From an uncultured Ruminococcus sp. (GTDB lineage Bacteria; Bacillota; Clostridia; Oscillospirales; Ruminococcaceae), in assembly GCA_902800795.1 (NCBI GenBank), contig CADCFQ010000019.1, positions 1-56,946 of the forward strand: 56,946 nt of DNA. The letters run 5' to 3'. The translations under genes were made by a program, and so were the position numbers. Positions 35,370 through 44,655 of this stretch are shown here, piece after piece (position 1 is the first letter of the stretch; every line of letters starts with the position of its first letter). Under the pieces are notes generated by a model. That model searched no databases. It was not told the DNA's origin and saw only the letters and a list, made by a program, of their open reading frames with translations.

Positions 35370-36515
35370 ATGGCAGATAAAAGAGATTATTACGAAGTGC
35401 TGGGAGTTTCCAAGGGCGCTTCGGACGACGAACTTAAAAAAGCATTTCGTAAGCTTGCCAAGCAGTATCACCCTGATCTTCACCCCGGCGACAAGGAAGC
35501 CGAGGAGAAGTTCAAAGAGGTAAACGAAGCTTATGAGGTGCTCTCCGACAAGGACAAGAGAGCCCGCTATGATCAGTTCGGTCATGCAGGCGTTGATCCC
35601 AACTACGGCGGCGGAGCAGGCGCAGGCGGCTTCGGGGGCTTCGGAGATATGGGCGACATTTTCGACTCTATCTTCGGCGGCTTCGGCGGTTTCGGCGGCG
35701 GTTCACGAAGAGCAGACCCCAACGCTCCCAGACGAGGCGAGGACGTTAAGGCAAATATTATCATCGACTTTATGGACGCCTGCAAGGGCAAGACCGTGAC
35801 CGTCAGGGTCAACCGTGCCCAGAAGTGTACGGCCTGCGGCGGAAGCGGCGCAGAGGCGGGCTCGACACCAAAGACCTGTCCCGACTGTAACGGCAGGGGA
35901 ACTGTGAGAGTGACCCAGAGGACACCCTTCGGAAACATAGCACAGACCACCACTTGTAACCGCTGTCACGGCAAGGGCAGGATAATCGAGAAACCCTGTA
36001 AGGTCTGCCAGGGCCAGGGCAGGGTAAGAGGCTCATTCGAGAAGGAGATAGACGTGCCCGCCGGTGTGGATGACGGCCAGATACTGCGTGTGGCCGGCGA
36101 GGGAAGCAGCGGCCTTAACGGCGGCCCCAGCGGCGACCTCCACATAACAGTGACGGTCCGTCCCGACCCGCTTTTCGAGCGTGACGGCTATGACGTATGG
36201 ACGGACATCCCCCTTACTTACACCCAGGCTACTCTCGGCGACGAGATAACCGTGCCAACAGTTGACGGCAAGGTGACCTATAAGGTGCCCGAGGGCACAC
36301 AGTCGGGAACGGTGTTCCGCCTGAGAGGAAAGGGCATAAAGAAGATAAACCGCCCCGACCACGGCGACCACTATGTGAGAGTGAATATCGAGGTGCCGAA
36401 GAACCTTTCAAAGGATCAGAAGCAGAAGCTCAAAGACTTCGAGCAGTCCCTCTCGGACAAGAACTACGCAAAGCGCAGCTCGTTCTTTGATAAATTAAAA
36501 TCGAAGTTTACATAA
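35370..36515 (+). CDS. dnaJ: chaperone DnaJ (Hsp40)
   Basis: A 381-residue class A Hsp40. J domain (1-68) with HPD in 'QYHPDLHPG', a Gly/Phe-rich region (about 74-115), four CxxCxGxG zinc repeats ([32 protein letters not shown]) and the C-terminal substrate domains. Stimulates DnaK ATPase. TTG at 35364 is an alternative start; ATG at 35370 fits GGCAGGAG better. Last gene of the operon, followed by a stack of terminators. Confidence 0.98.
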   Translation: MADKRDYYEVLGVSKGASDDELKKAFRKLAKQYHPDLHPGDKEAEEKFKEVNEAYEVLSDKDKRARYDQFGHAGVDPNYGGGAGAGGFGGFGDMGDIFDSIFGGFGGFGGGSRRADPNAPRRGEDVKANIIIDFMDACKGKTVTVRVNRAQKCTACGGSGAEAGSTPKTCPDCNGRGTVRVTQRTPFGNIAQTTTCNRCHGKGRIIEKPCKVCQGQGRVRGSFEKEIDVPAGVDDGQILRVAGEGSSGLNGGPSGDLHITVTVRPDPLFERDGYDVWTDIPLTYTQATLGDEITVPTVDGKVTYKVPEGTQSGTVFRLRGKGIKKINRPDHGDHYVRVNIEVPKNLSKDQKQKLKDFEQSLSDKNYAKRSSFFDKLKSKFT

Positions 36516-36518
36516 TAG

Positions 36519-36552
36519 AAAAGAGCCACCCGTTATCAGGTGGCTCTTTGTT
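36519..36552 (+). terminator. chaperone operon terminator 1
   Basis: AAAGAGCCACC/GGTGGCTCTTT followed by GTTT. Confidence 0.85.
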
Positions 36553-36566
36553 TGAGAGTTCTAAAG

Positions 36567-36598
36567 AAAAGGACCCCGTCTTCGGCGGGGTCTTTTTC
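36567..36598 (+). terminator. chaperone operon terminator 2
   Basis: GACCCCG/CGGGGTC with TTTTT, 15 bases after terminator 1. Confidence 0.82.
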
Positions 36599-36662
36599 TA
36601 TACCTTAGTTAACAAGCACAGCGCCGTAGAAAAAAATACTTATTTTTTTTATCCGAAGGGGT

Positions 36663-36693
36663 TGTCAGGGGGCGACCGGAAAGCCCCCTGACA
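36663..36693. other. 11-bp-stem hairpin
   Basis: TGTCAGGGGGC and GCCCCCTGACA enclose GACCGGAAA, without a T-run. It lies in the 281-base gap between dnaJ and ispF; the rest of that gap is A/T-rich and otherwise empty. Confidence 0.6.
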
Positions 36694-36761
36694 GGGCGAG
36701 CATATATTTCTTAAATCCGCACATAACTCGGTACGTATTACAATATAGGATTTAACTATAG

Positions 36762-36790
36762 AAAAAAGCCACCCTATTGGATGGCTTTTT
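36762..36790. terminator. bidirectional terminator next to ispF
   Basis: AAAAAAGCCA/TGGCTTTTT around an eight- to nine-base loop; serves ispF on the minus strand. Confidence 0.78.
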
Positions 36791-36796
36791 AAAGCA

Positions 36797-37276
36797 TTAT
36801 ATCTTCTCTAGCAGACACACCGCAGTTGCCGATATGCCAAGCCCCTCTCCTGTGAAGCCAAGGTGCTCCTCGGTGGTGGCCTTTACGGACACCTGCGAGA
36901 TGTCACAGCCTATGGCTTTGGCCAGGATCTCACGCATCTGAAGGATATGGGGCGAGAGCTTGGGTGCCTGGGCGCAGATGGTGGAGTCGATATTCGACAC
37001 CCTCCAGCCCTCTGCTGTAATGATAGCGATGACCTCTCTTAAAAGGGCTATGCTGTCGGCACCTTTGTATTTCTCATCAGTGTCGGGGAAGTGCTTCCCG
37101 ATATCCCCGAGGGCCAGCGCCCCCAGGATAGCGTCCATTATCGCATGGGTGAGCACATCGGCGTCAGAGTGGCCGAGGAGCCCCTTTTCCCAGTCTATCT
37201 TCACACCGCCGAGGATAAGGTCTCTGCCCTCGGTCAGGCGGTGAACGTCATAGCCGTGTCCTATGCGGATATCCAT
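36797..37276 (-). CDS. ispF: 2-C-methyl-D-erythritol 2,4-cyclodiphosphate synthase
   Basis: A 159-residue enzyme of the MEP isoprenoid route that cyclises CDP-methylerythritol phosphate with loss of CMP. Metal ligands Asp10 and His12 in 'GHGYDVHR' and the '[14 protein letters not shown]' segment are intact, as is '[21 protein letters not shown]' split by its usual turn. Length is normal; no IspD fusion. Ribosome site AGGAGG. It converges with the chaperone operon. Confidence 0.97.
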   Translation of the reverse strand: MDIRIGHGYDVHRLTEGRDLILGGVKIDWEKGLLGHSDADVLTHAIMDAILGALALGDIGKHFPDTDEKYKGADSIALLREVIAIITAEGWRVSNIDSTICAQAPKLSPHILQMREILAKAIGCDISQVSVKATTEEHLGFTGEGLGISATAVCLLEKI

Positions 37277-37362
37277 AAGTCCTCCTTTTTGTACAGTTGA
37301 TAAAACCTATCGGGAATTTATCTGTACACAAAATATACTAAAGTGTCCATTATATCGGACAA

Positions 37363-38238
37363 CTATTCGGCAGCTTCCGCATTTTCGTCAATGTCCAGCG
37401 ACACCAGCGGGTTGGCGGAGCCTGCCACCTTTGGCACTACGCCGTCCCACTTTTCAATGGTCTGATACCTGATAAGGTCTTCGTTCAGGCTCTCGGCTAT
37501 GGTCTTGTTGGCCTCTGCCTGGGCTTCGGCCTTGGTCTTGATGCTGGTGGCCTGTGCCTCGGCGTTGATCTTCACCTTCTCGGCCTCGGCCTCAGCCTCG
37601 ATCACCTTCTGCTCCTTTTCGGTCTGGGCCCTGAGCTTGTTCTGCTCGGCCACCTGCTTCTGCTCGATAGCGGCGTTGAACTCCTGGGAGAAGTCGAAGT
37701 TAATTATGTTGAACTTCTCGATCTGGATACCGTACTCGCTGACCTTGCTCTCCAGCAGCTCCTTGATCTCCTCGCCCACGAGATTTCTCTGGGTTATCAG
37801 CTGCTCGGCGTTATACTTTGCGGTGATGCTCTTCATTGACTCCTGTGCCGCAGGGGTAAGGATCACCGACTGATACTCGGCGCCGATGTTCTTATAGATC
37901 GAAGCCGAATAGTCGCTCCTGACACGGAAGTTGATAGCGATCTTCGAGTTTACTGTCTGGAGATCCCTCGACACTGCGGAAGCGTCTGTCTCATAGACCT
38001 GGATCTTGTTGGAGACGATGACTACCTGCTGTGCAAAGGGCACTTTCAGGTGGAAGCCTTCGCTGTAGGTATTCTCACTGACCTTGCCGAAGGTGGTGAC
38101 CACTCCTGTCGAGCCTGCCGGCACGATAGCCACCGACGAAAATCCCAAAATTATCAGTATCACTCCGACGACGATAAGACCGATAAGCCATTTCTTGGGG
38201 CCTGTTGTTTTTACATCATAGACTTTTGAACGTTCCAT
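37363..38238 (-). CDS. SPFH/prohibitin-family membrane protein
   Basis: A 291-residue protein with one N-terminal TM helix (about 17-40) and a band 7 (SPFH) domain ('VPAGSTGVVTTFGKVSENTYSEGFHLKVPF'), then a long Ala/Glu/Lys coiled coil (about 190-262) and a short tail. This is the prohibitin/HflC-like layout; such proteins form ring assemblies in the membrane and organise proteases or microdomains. Two ATGs are possible; 38238 has better spacing from AAAGGA. It is the middle of three minus-strand genes with short gaps (86 and 72 bases). Confidence 0.88.
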   Translation of the reverse strand: MERSKVYDVKTTGPKKWLIGLIVVGVILIILGFSSVAIVPAGSTGVVTTFGKVSENTYSEGFHLKVPFAQQVVIVSNKIQVYETDASAVSRDLQTVNSKIAINFRVRSDYSASIYKNIGAEYQSVILTPAAQESMKSITAKYNAEQLITQRNLVGEEIKELLESKVSEYGIQIEKFNIINFDFSQEFNAAIEQKQVAEQNKLRAQTEKEQKVIEAEAEAEKVKINAEAQATSIKTKAEAQAEANKTIAESLNEDLIRYQTIEKWDGVVPKVAGSANPLVSLDIDENAEAAE

Positions 38239-38310
38239 TGTTACCATCCTTTCTTTCGTAAGAGAGAATTTTTGTACACAAGCATAGAACAGCTGTACAA
38301 AATATTACCC

Positions 38311-39423
38311 TTATATCTCCTTGTAGTTGCCTAAGAACTTGAAATAAGACAGCTCGTCGCCAAGCTCGTTCATAAGCTTGATAACATTGGGCTCCGAGAC
38401 GTCACCCTCGAAGTCGAGGTAGAACACGGCGTCGAAGTCCGTGTTTGCCACGGGTCTGCTCTTTATCATCGTAAGGTTGAGCCCTGCCACCGAGAACTTT
38501 GTCAGCAGCCTGTAAAGGGCTGACTTCTGGTGGGGCAGCGCCAGGGACACTGTGATAAGGTTTGCGCCCTCGGGGATAAGGTTATCCTTGCAGATAAGAA
38601 TGAACTTTGTATAGTTCTCCTTGGCGTCGGTTATGTCTCTCTCCAGGATCTCAAGCCCCAGGTCCCTTGCCGCCTTCTCCGAGCAGATAGCCGCATAAGG
38701 CTCGTCGCTGTCGCTTACATACTCTGCCGCAAGGGCGGTGTTTGCATAGTGGTGGGCTTTAAGGCCGTGAGACCTCAAAAAATCGGAGCACTGCATTATG
38801 GCCTGCTCGTGGGAGTAGACGATAGTCACATCCTCGATCTTTGTGTGTCTCTTTGCCGCCAAACAGTGGGACACCTTTATCTTTGTGGCCTGGCAGATCC
38901 TGAGATCGTATTTTTTCAGAAGCTCATAGGTCAGGCTAACGCTGCCGGCTGTTGAGTTGGCTATCGGCAGCACGCCGAAGTTTGCTCTGCCGCTCTCAAC
39001 GGCTCTGAACACATCCTCGAAGTCGCTGAAAAACAGGGGTTCATGGTCGGGCGTCAGCTTGTCCGCAGCCATCTGTGAATAAGAGCCGAAGGCTCCGGGG
39101 ACTGCCGTCACATAGTGTTTGGAAAAGTCCGCTTTTTTGTACACATTCTTTGTCTCGGAAGAAGTGAGCTCCTGGAACTGGAGACATTTCGAGATGTCCA
39201 TAACGGTCTGGAAGAAAAGCTCGGAAGCGTTCTCCATACCCTCGGGAGCGTTTTTCTTTACGGTGTCGAGTATCTGTCTCTCACGGCTGCCCTGGAACAC
39301 TTCCATTCCGTGCTCCAGCTTATACTGGGCGATCTGGCGGCTTATGCGCATCCTCTCTGCGAAAAGCGAGAGCATCTGTGAGTTGATATCATCTATCTGC
39401 TGTCTGAGCTCATCAAGCTCCAT
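38311..39423 (-). CDS. pheA: bifunctional chorismate mutase/prephenate dehydratase
   Basis: A 370-residue P-protein of phenylalanine synthesis. AroQ-type chorismate mutase domain (1-85: 'ELRQQIDDINSQMLSLFAERM'), prephenate dehydratase (about 108-280: 'VPGAFGSYSQMAA', 'NFGVLPIANSTAGSV', 'YTKFILI') and a C-terminal ACT domain ('HQKSALYRLLTKFSVAGLNL', about 295-314). Two deviations are seen: PIENS is PIANS and the TRF motif reads TKF; the ACT motif reads KSRP rather than ESRP. The catalytic Thr is kept. Phenylalanine feedback is likely. The IorAB/CoA ligase genes at 50.8 kb may give a second route to phenylpyruvate. Confidence 0.93.
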   Translation of the reverse strand: MELDELRQQIDDINSQMLSLFAERMRISRQIAQYKLEHGMEVFQGSRERQILDTVKKNAPEGMENASELFFQTVMDISKCLQFQELTSSETKNVYKKADFSKHYVTAVPGAFGSYSQMAADKLTPDHEPLFFSDFEDVFRAVESGRANFGVLPIANSTAGSVSLTYELLKKYDLRICQATKIKVSHCLAAKRHTKIEDVTIVYSHEQAIMQCSDFLRSHGLKAHHYANTALAAEYVSDSDEPYAAICSEKAARDLGLEILERDITDAKENYTKFILICKDNLIPEGANLITVSLALPHQKSALYRLLTKFSVAGLNLTMIKSRPVANTDFDAVFYLDFEGDVSEPNVIKLMNELGDELSYFKFLGNYKEI

Positions 39424-39537
39424 ATCATCAGTCCTTTCTTTTCAAAAAGCATCGCATTTAGTATACCATATTTACAACTTGTTTTCAAGCAGCAAACGAA
39501 AATGTTACAGAAAGTATATATTTTTTCGGCAGAGCCC

Positions 39538-39566
39538 TTGTCAGGTGGGAGATTTTATGTTATAAT
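39538..39566 (+). promoter_or_regulatory. promoter of cdaA-cdaR
   Basis: TTGTCA (39538-39543), 17 bases, TATAAT (39561-39566), 50 bases before the cdaA start. Confidence 0.75.
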
Positions 39567-39615
39567 AATCATATATAACCAAAAATCCAGAATTATTTCA
39601 GGGAGTAATAACAGT

Positions 39616-40497
39616 ATGATGGAATCTATTGCTTCTGTTATAAATTCAATATGGGGCGTTTTCAGGTCGATAGGGCTTAATGATATCGTAGATATCTTTC
39701 TGCTGTCGCTGCTGATCTTCCACGGCATAAAGCTTATTCGTGAGACAAGAGCCCAGCAGCTCACAAAAGGTATCCTCATCCTTATCCTCTGTTACCTGCT
39801 TGCTGTCGTGTTCAACTTACAGACCATCAGGTTTATCCTGAAGATCTGTTTCCAGTGGGGCTTTATTGCGCTTATCATCCTGTTCCAGCCGGAGCTGAGG
39901 CGTGTGCTTGAAAAGGTGGGCAGAGCAAATATCTTAGGGCTCAGCGGTATACTTGCTCCCGAGACCGACGAGGACACAGCTCACTGGAGCAAGGCTATCG
40001 ATGCTGTGTGTGAGGCTGCTGCTAATCTCAGCGCAACAAAGACAGGCGCACTTATAATATTGGAGCGTAAAACGAAGCTTGGCGAACAGATCGCCACCGG
40101 AACTATACTTAACTGCGAACCGTCACCCCAGGTATTCGGAAACATATTCTTCCCGAATACACCTCTCCATGACGGCGCTGTGATAATCCGAAACGGAACT
40201 ATCCTGGCGGCAGGCTGCTTCCTGCCGAGACCTCAGAAGGACGAACTTATCAACAAGCAGCTTGGCTCCCGCCACCGTGCCGCTATCGGCATGAGCGAGA
40301 ACTCGGATGCTATCGTTGTGGTCGTGTCCGAGGAGACGGGCAATATCTCTGTTGCAGAGAACGGCGAGCTGACAAGGGGATTCAGCAAGGACTCCTTGAA
40401 AAAGCTTCTTTCTAACCGTCTTCTGCCCGAAAAGGATCAGAATTCCACTCGGGAAACTTCTTTAGCAGGGAGGGTGTTCTCGAAATGGAAAAAATAG
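39616..40497 (+). CDS. cdaA: diadenylate cyclase CdaA
   Basis: A 293-residue membrane enzyme that makes c-di-AMP from two ATP. Three N-terminal TM helices (about 18-90) precede the DAC domain with DGA ('PLHDGAVII') and RHR ('LGSRHRAAIG'). The frame extends to 39502 across the promoter; ATG 39616 has AGGGAG at 39600-39605. It overlaps cdaR by 13 bases. glmM, the usual third gene, is not adjacent. c-di-AMP governs potassium and osmotic balance and wall homeostasis. Confidence 0.96.
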   Translation: MMESIASVINSIWGVFRSIGLNDIVDIFLLSLLIFHGIKLIRETRAQQLTKGILILILCYLLAVVFNLQTIRFILKICFQWGFIALIILFQPELRRVLEKVGRANILGLSGILAPETDEDTAHWSKAIDAVCEAAANLSATKTGALIILERKTKLGEQIATGTILNCEPSPQVFGNIFFPNTPLHDGAVIIRNGTILAAGCFLPRPQKDELINKQLGSRHRAAIGMSENSDAIVVVVSEETGNISVAENGELTRGFSKDSLKKLLSNRLLPEKDQNSTRETSLAGRVFSKWKK

Positions 40498-41831
40498 AAG
40501 CAAAAAAGGATCTGAAAAACGAAAAAATAAAAGCGAAGAAAAAAGCCAAGAAGCACGGCACGGATTTTGCACTGAGGATAGTTTCGATAATCATCGCCGT
40601 GATAATCTGGTTCGCTCTTTCGATCACCTATTATCCGACTATCACCAGGACCATAACGAATGTGCCTGTGACTATCTCCCTTTCGGGAACGCAGGCCGAT
40701 GAAAAGGGTCTGTCCGTCCTTAACAAGGAGGAGCTTTCGGAGATGACCGTGGATGTCGAGATAAAGGGTATGAACTATGAGATAGGCGGCTACACCTCTG
40801 CCGATCTCCAGGCCGAAGTTGACCTCAGCGATGTTTCAAAAGAGGGCACCTATGACCTTGATATCGAGGTCCATTCCGCCCATGCGGCAGACAAGGTGAC
40901 GATAGTTTCCGTTTCGCCGGAAACAGTGAGTGTCAAGCTTGACAAGATAACCCAGAAGACCGTTCCCGTGACCTGTGAGGCTCCCTTTGTCACTGCCGAG
41001 GAAGGCTTTACGCTGAGAGAAGTCAAAGTCGATCCCAGCGAGCTGAAGATCGAGGGTCCTCAGAAGGAGATCGGGAATATCACAAAGGCTGTGGTCAGCG
41101 TATCGGACAGCGCAAGGATAACCGATAAGATGACTATCGAGGCTTCCGATATAAGTTTCTACGACGATGACGACAACCTCATCGAGAGCGACAGCGTCAC
41201 CTTCTCTGATGTCAAGAGCTTCAAGGTGGATTTCCAGGTATATAAGAAAAAGACTCTGAATCTGGGCGTGACTGTGGAGAACACACCGACCAGCTTCTCG
41301 AAGGACGCCCTGCCTATGGAGCTGTCCGAGGAGCAGGTGAGCGTGGCCACCCCGGACCTTGATTCCGAAGACGAGCAGACAGTTATCCTGGGAAGCATTG
41401 ACCTCGGGGCGATAGACCTTGAGAACCGCTTCTCATTCGAGATACCCTTAGGCGCTGGAGAAGTGAACCTTAGCGGCGAGGACTATATAACAGTGTCCTT
41501 TAATTCCGACGGCTTTACCTCAAAGAGGTTCAATATCTCAGGAGACCACTTTGTTCTGGTGAACAAGCCCTCGGGCAAGGAGATAACCTTTGAGACAAAG
41601 AAGCTTTCTTCAGTAACGGTGTTCGGACCCGAGGATACTATCTCGAAGCTGACAGGGGATGACCTCTACTGCGAGATAGACCTGGCGTCGGTGAAGTCCA
41701 ACGGCACATTCACAAAGAACGCTCTTGTTTATTCGCCGAAGTTTAACAACATCTGGGGCTACGGCACCAATGAGGTGCAGTTCGTCGTTTCGGATATCCG
41801 CACCGACGAGAGCTCGCAGACAGAAGAATAA
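40485..41831 (+). CDS. cdaR: CdaA regulator CdaR (YbbR domains)
   Basis: A 448-residue protein: Lys-rich cytoplasmic start, one TM helix (about 26-48) and several YbbR repeats outside ('NVPVTISLSGTQADEKGL', 'KTVPVTCEAPFVTAEEGF', 'LNLGVTVENTPTSF'). CdaR binds and adjusts CdaA. Ribosome site GGAGGG lies inside the end of cdaA; the overlap suggests coupled translation. A terminator follows. Confidence 0.93.
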   Translation: MEKIEAKKDLKNEKIKAKKKAKKHGTDFALRIVSIIIAVIIWFALSITYYPTITRTITNVPVTISLSGTQADEKGLSVLNKEELSEMTVDVEIKGMNYEIGGYTSADLQAEVDLSDVSKEGTYDLDIEVHSAHAADKVTIVSVSPETVSVKLDKITQKTVPVTCEAPFVTAEEGFTLREVKVDPSELKIEGPQKEIGNITKAVVSVSDSARITDKMTIEASDISFYDDDDNLIESDSVTFSDVKSFKVDFQVYKKKTLNLGVTVENTPTSFSKDALPMELSEEQVSVATPDLDSEDEQTVILGSIDLGAIDLENRFSFEIPLGAGEVNLSGEDYITVSFNSDGFTSKRFNISGDHFVLVNKPSGKEITFETKKLSSVTVFGPEDTISKLTGDDLYCEIDLASVKSNGTFTKNALVYSPKFNNIWGYGTNEVQFVVSDIRTDESSQTEE

Positions 41832-41840
41832 AGATGATTT

Positions 41841-41869
41841 AAAGGGCTGTCGGCTTCGGCAGCCCTTTT
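41841..41869 (+). terminator. terminator after cdaR
   Basis: AAAGGGCTG/CAGCCCTTTT around CGGCTTCGG-type loop; only 16 bases before the next start codon, so it could also limit read-through into the FAD gene. Confidence 0.78.
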
Positions 41870-41884
41870 GAAACGGAGAAAACT

Positions 41885-43462
41885 ATGGCTATACTTATCC
41901 AGTCCGTAAAGGCGCCGGTGGGCGCAGACGAGAATACTGTTTTCGAGGCGGCGCTCAAAAAGGCAGGTATCAGAAGCGCTGCGGTGATGAAGATACACAA
42001 AACCTCTCTTGATGCCAGAAAGCGTGAGGACATACACTTTGTTCATACGGTATATGCCGAGCTTGAAAGCGCTGCCGCCGAGCAAAAGCTTGCAAAGCGG
42101 TTCTCCTTTGTCACCCCTGTGACAGAGGGCAACATTGAGCCTGTGATCTCGGACAGAAAGGTGAAGGGCAGAGTGGTGATAGCAGGCTTCGGCCCGGCAG
42201 GGATGTTTGCGGGGCTGGTGCTTGCGGAGAACGGCTATAAGCCTCTTATCTTAGAGCGTGGCCAAAGGATAGAGGACAGGGTGAGAGCTGTTGAGGAGTT
42301 TATGGGGGGCGGCGCTTTTAACGAGAGGTCGAACATCCAGTTCGGTGAGGGCGGAGCCGGGACATTCTCCGACGGCAAGCTCACCACAAGGATAAAGGAT
42401 CCCCTCTGCCGCTATGTGCTGGAGCAGTTCGTGCGCTTCGGGGCGCCGGAGGAGATACTTGTAAAGGCTAAGGCACATATCGGAACGGACAAGCTGAGAA
42501 ACGTGGTAAAGGCTGTGCGAGAGCGTATAGAGGAGCTCGGCGGCGAAGTCAGGTTCGACACACGCCTTTGCGATATAGTTACCCGTAACAGCCGTGTGGA
42601 GCAGGCGGTGTTCGAGGGCGGCGAGACAGAATGCTCGGCGCTTATGCTGGCTGTCGGCCACAGCGCAAGAGACACCTTTGAGATGCTCTGCCGCAAGGGA
42701 GTTTTCTTAGAGCCAAAGCCCTTTTCTGTGGGGGCGAGGATAGAGCACAGGCAGGCGGCGGTGGATGCGTCCCTTTACGGCGAGCACGCAGGAGACCCGC
42801 TGCTTCCGAAGGGCGAGTATCAGCTTTCCTGGAGAGACCATGAGGGCAGAGGAGTTTATACGTTTTGTATGTGTCCCGGGGGCTATGTGGTGCCGGCGGC
42901 ATCGGAGCAGGGGGGCGTTGTGACAAACGGTATGAGCGAGTTTGCCCGTGACGGCGAGAACGCAAATTCCGCTGTGGTGGTAAGTGTCAGCCCTGCCGAT
43001 TTCGGTGACAAGCCCCTTGACGGCGTTGACTTTGCAAGGCAGATAGAGCGCCGTGCCTTTGAGCTTTCGGGCGGCTTCAAGGCCTGCGGAACAACGGTGG
43101 AGGGCTTTCTTTCGGGCAAGCCGTCGCTGGACACCGACCTTGTGCCCACCTATTCTCTGGGGCTTGAAGCGGTGGAGTACCGCAGGCTGTTCCCGGGGGT
43201 CGTTACGGGAATGCTTGAGACAGGGCTTATGCAGTTTTCAAAAAAGCTTGCGTGCTTCGGTGACGGCAAGGCAATTCTTTCCGCCCCGGAGACAAGGACG
43301 AGCTCGCCTGTGAGGATAACGAGAACGGATAAGCTTCATTCGCTTAGCCTTGAGAACCTTTACCCGGCAGGAGAGGGCGCAGGCTACGCCGGCGGGATAA
43401 TGTCCGCCGCAGTTGACGGGATAAGATGTGCGCTGAAGATAATGGCTTCTCAGGCGCCGTAA
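41885..43462 (+). CDS. NAD(P)/FAD-dependent dehydrogenase (COG2509-like)
   Basis: A 525-residue flavoprotein. An N-terminal domain (1-90) resembling a small oligomer domain precedes an FAD-binding Rossmann fold ('VVIAGFGPAGMFAGLVLAENG', about 96-116; 'LILERG') and 'NIQFGEGGAGTFSDGKLTTR' (about 150-169). 'SAGDP'-type active site is not visible, but 'FSVGARIEHRQ' and 'YPAGEGAGYAGGIMSAAVDGI' (near the end) are typical of this family. Its role is unknown; often linked to ferredoxin or quinone chemistry. Single gene between terminators. Confidence 0.85.
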   Translation: MAILIQSVKAPVGADENTVFEAALKKAGIRSAAVMKIHKTSLDARKREDIHFVHTVYAELESAAAEQKLAKRFSFVTPVTEGNIEPVISDRKVKGRVVIAGFGPAGMFAGLVLAENGYKPLILERGQRIEDRVRAVEEFMGGGAFNERSNIQFGEGGAGTFSDGKLTTRIKDPLCRYVLEQFVRFGAPEEILVKAKAHIGTDKLRNVVKAVRERIEELGGEVRFDTRLCDIVTRNSRVEQAVFEGGETECSALMLAVGHSARDTFEMLCRKGVFLEPKPFSVGARIEHRQAAVDASLYGEHAGDPLLPKGEYQLSWRDHEGRGVYTFCMCPGGYVVPAASEQGGVVTNGMSEFARDGENANSAVVVSVSPADFGDKPLDGVDFARQIERRAFELSGGFKACGTTVEGFLSGKPSLDTDLVPTYSLGLEAVEYRRLFPGVVTGMLETGLMQFSKKLACFGDGKAILSAPETRTSSPVRITRTDKLHSLSLENLYPAGEGAGYAGGIMSAAVDGIRCALKIMASQAP

Positions 43463-43499
43463 AAAAAGAGGTATGACCGTTAATGTCATACCTCTTTGT
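43463..43499 (+). terminator. terminator after the FAD gene
   Basis: AAAGAGGTATGAC/GTCATACCTCTTT with an AA-rich start and GT tail. Confidence 0.85.
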
Positions 43500-43520
43500 C
43501 TGTCGATAGATTATTTCCGA

Positions 43521-43890
43521 AGCGAAAGCCTTAGATCCTTTACTGTGTCAAAACAGGACTTCTCACTTTGCCTGCCTTTGATCTGCCGCTGGCAGATCTC
43601 GGCTTTTGGGCATAGTGCTGTTTTTTCCTTGCTTCACACTTGCTTGTCAAACTGCAAGCAGTTTGAGGAAAGTTTCGTCTTGGCTTCTCACAGGGGAAGC
43701 CCCTCTTGCAGGGCTTCCCCTCTTCAAAAACAGTCCACCGGACTGTTTTTGAATTCACCCCTTTCGAGCGCAGACGGCATCCTCGGAGCTTCGCTCCGAA
43801 CGAGACTCTGTCTCGTGCTCTGGTCGGGGCTTTGCCCCAACACCCCACCAGCGCACCAGAGCGGCGCTGGACCCGCCCTGGACACCTTGG
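43521..43890 (-). repeat. multi-hairpin composite repeat, copy III (most complete)
   Basis: Inverted relative to copies I and II. The complement reads through the same eight stems: CCAGCGC/GCGCTGG, GGGGC/GCCCC, ACGAGAC/GTCTCGT, TCGGAGC-GAA-GCTCCGA, AAAAACAGTCC/GGACTGTTTTT, GGGGAAGCCC/GGGCTTCCCC, CAAACTG/CAGTTTG (43648-43665) and GATCTGCC/GGCAGATC. The seventh stem differs from copy II at two base pairs, both compensated. Its outer end (43851-43890) also matches the start of copy I. A 102-codon reverse frame is repeat-borne. Confidence 0.85.
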
Positions 43891-43927
43891 CAGGGTTTAC
43901 CGCTTTCGTCGGATAACGCTCCCTACA

Positions 43928-44070
43928 CACTCTTTCCCAAGGTTCACGCAGTGTCACAAAATGGAAAGCCCGAACATAATTAACCGCCCTCCCCTCCGGG
44001 GAGGGCGGCAGCTATTGAATAGCCTGCACGCTCCCGGGCGGGGTGGGGGAATTAGCCGTGCGGCGAGCAC
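43928..44070 (+). repeat. TTCACGCAGTG unit plus GTGCTCGCCGCAC module
   Basis: CCCAAGGTTCACGCAGTGTC, GAAAGCCCGAACA, CCCTCCCCTCCGGGGAGGG (43989-44007), GGGCGGGGTGGGGGAATT and reverse GTGCTCGCCGCACGGCT (44054-44070), ending nine bases before the hsp20 stop. Together with copy III it fills the gap between the FAD gene and hsp20. Confidence 0.72.
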
Positions 44071-44079
44071 CGCACCTGG

Positions 44080-44499
44080 TTACTTGATCTCTAGCCTTCT
44101 TGTTTCGGGCTTTGTCTCGGCAAGCTTCGGCAGCGTAAGCTCAAGTATGCCGTTTTTGTATTCGGCAGAGATCTTGTCAGTGTCGATGCCCGTCAGGTCA
44201 AAGCTGCGCTGATATGATCCGAAGGTGCGCTCCCTGCGGATATAGTTGTCTTTGTTCTTGTCCTCGGTCTCGGCCTTGTGCTCAGCGCTCAGCGTAAGCG
44301 TGTCGCCCGTGATGTCAAGCTTGATGTCCTGCTTGTCAAAGCCCGGGAGCTCGGCCTCGAGAACGAACTTGTCTCCGTCATCACGGATATCTGTCTTGAA
44401 GCTCCTCAGCTGCTGCGACTTGAAGAAATCATCCTCAAAATCGTGGAACGCATTGAACAGGTCATAACTTCTCTTTTCAAACGGTGTAAGTGCAAACAT
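44080..44499 (-). CDS. small heat shock protein Hsp20
   Basis: A 139-residue alpha-crystallin-type chaperone. Short N-terminal arm ('MFALTPFEKRSYDLFNAFHDFEDDF' split region), a crystallin domain with 'DIRDDGDKFVLEAELPGFDK', 'IKLDITGDTLTLSA' and 'AEYKNGILELTLPK', and the C-terminal tail. It holds unfolding proteins for DnaK. A CIRCE element upstream puts it under HrcA, as with the chaperone operon. Ribosome site AAGGAGG. Confidence 0.95.
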   Translation of the reverse strand: MFALTPFEKRSYDLFNAFHDFEDDFFKSQQLRSFKTDIRDDGDKFVLEAELPGFDKQDIKLDITGDTLTLSAEHKAETEDKNKDNYIRRERTFGSYQRSFDLTGIDTDKISAEYKNGILELTLPKLAETKPETRRLEIK

Positions 44500-44655
44500 A
44501 ATAAATGCCTCCTTGTTTATTTTTCTTTTGCGTGAGTTATTCTTTGAATTTTCGGAGCGTTTATGCTTCCATCGGTATCAGTTCCTTTCGTTTGACTACA
44601 TATTAGCGCTCTTATATGTCAGCTTTGTGATGATTTGGTGATGATAAGCCGAAAA

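Noticed and set aside
43540..43848. 102-codon reverse frame after the FAD gene
   Set aside because: Repeat copy III; the coding frame is a by-product of the same palindromes.
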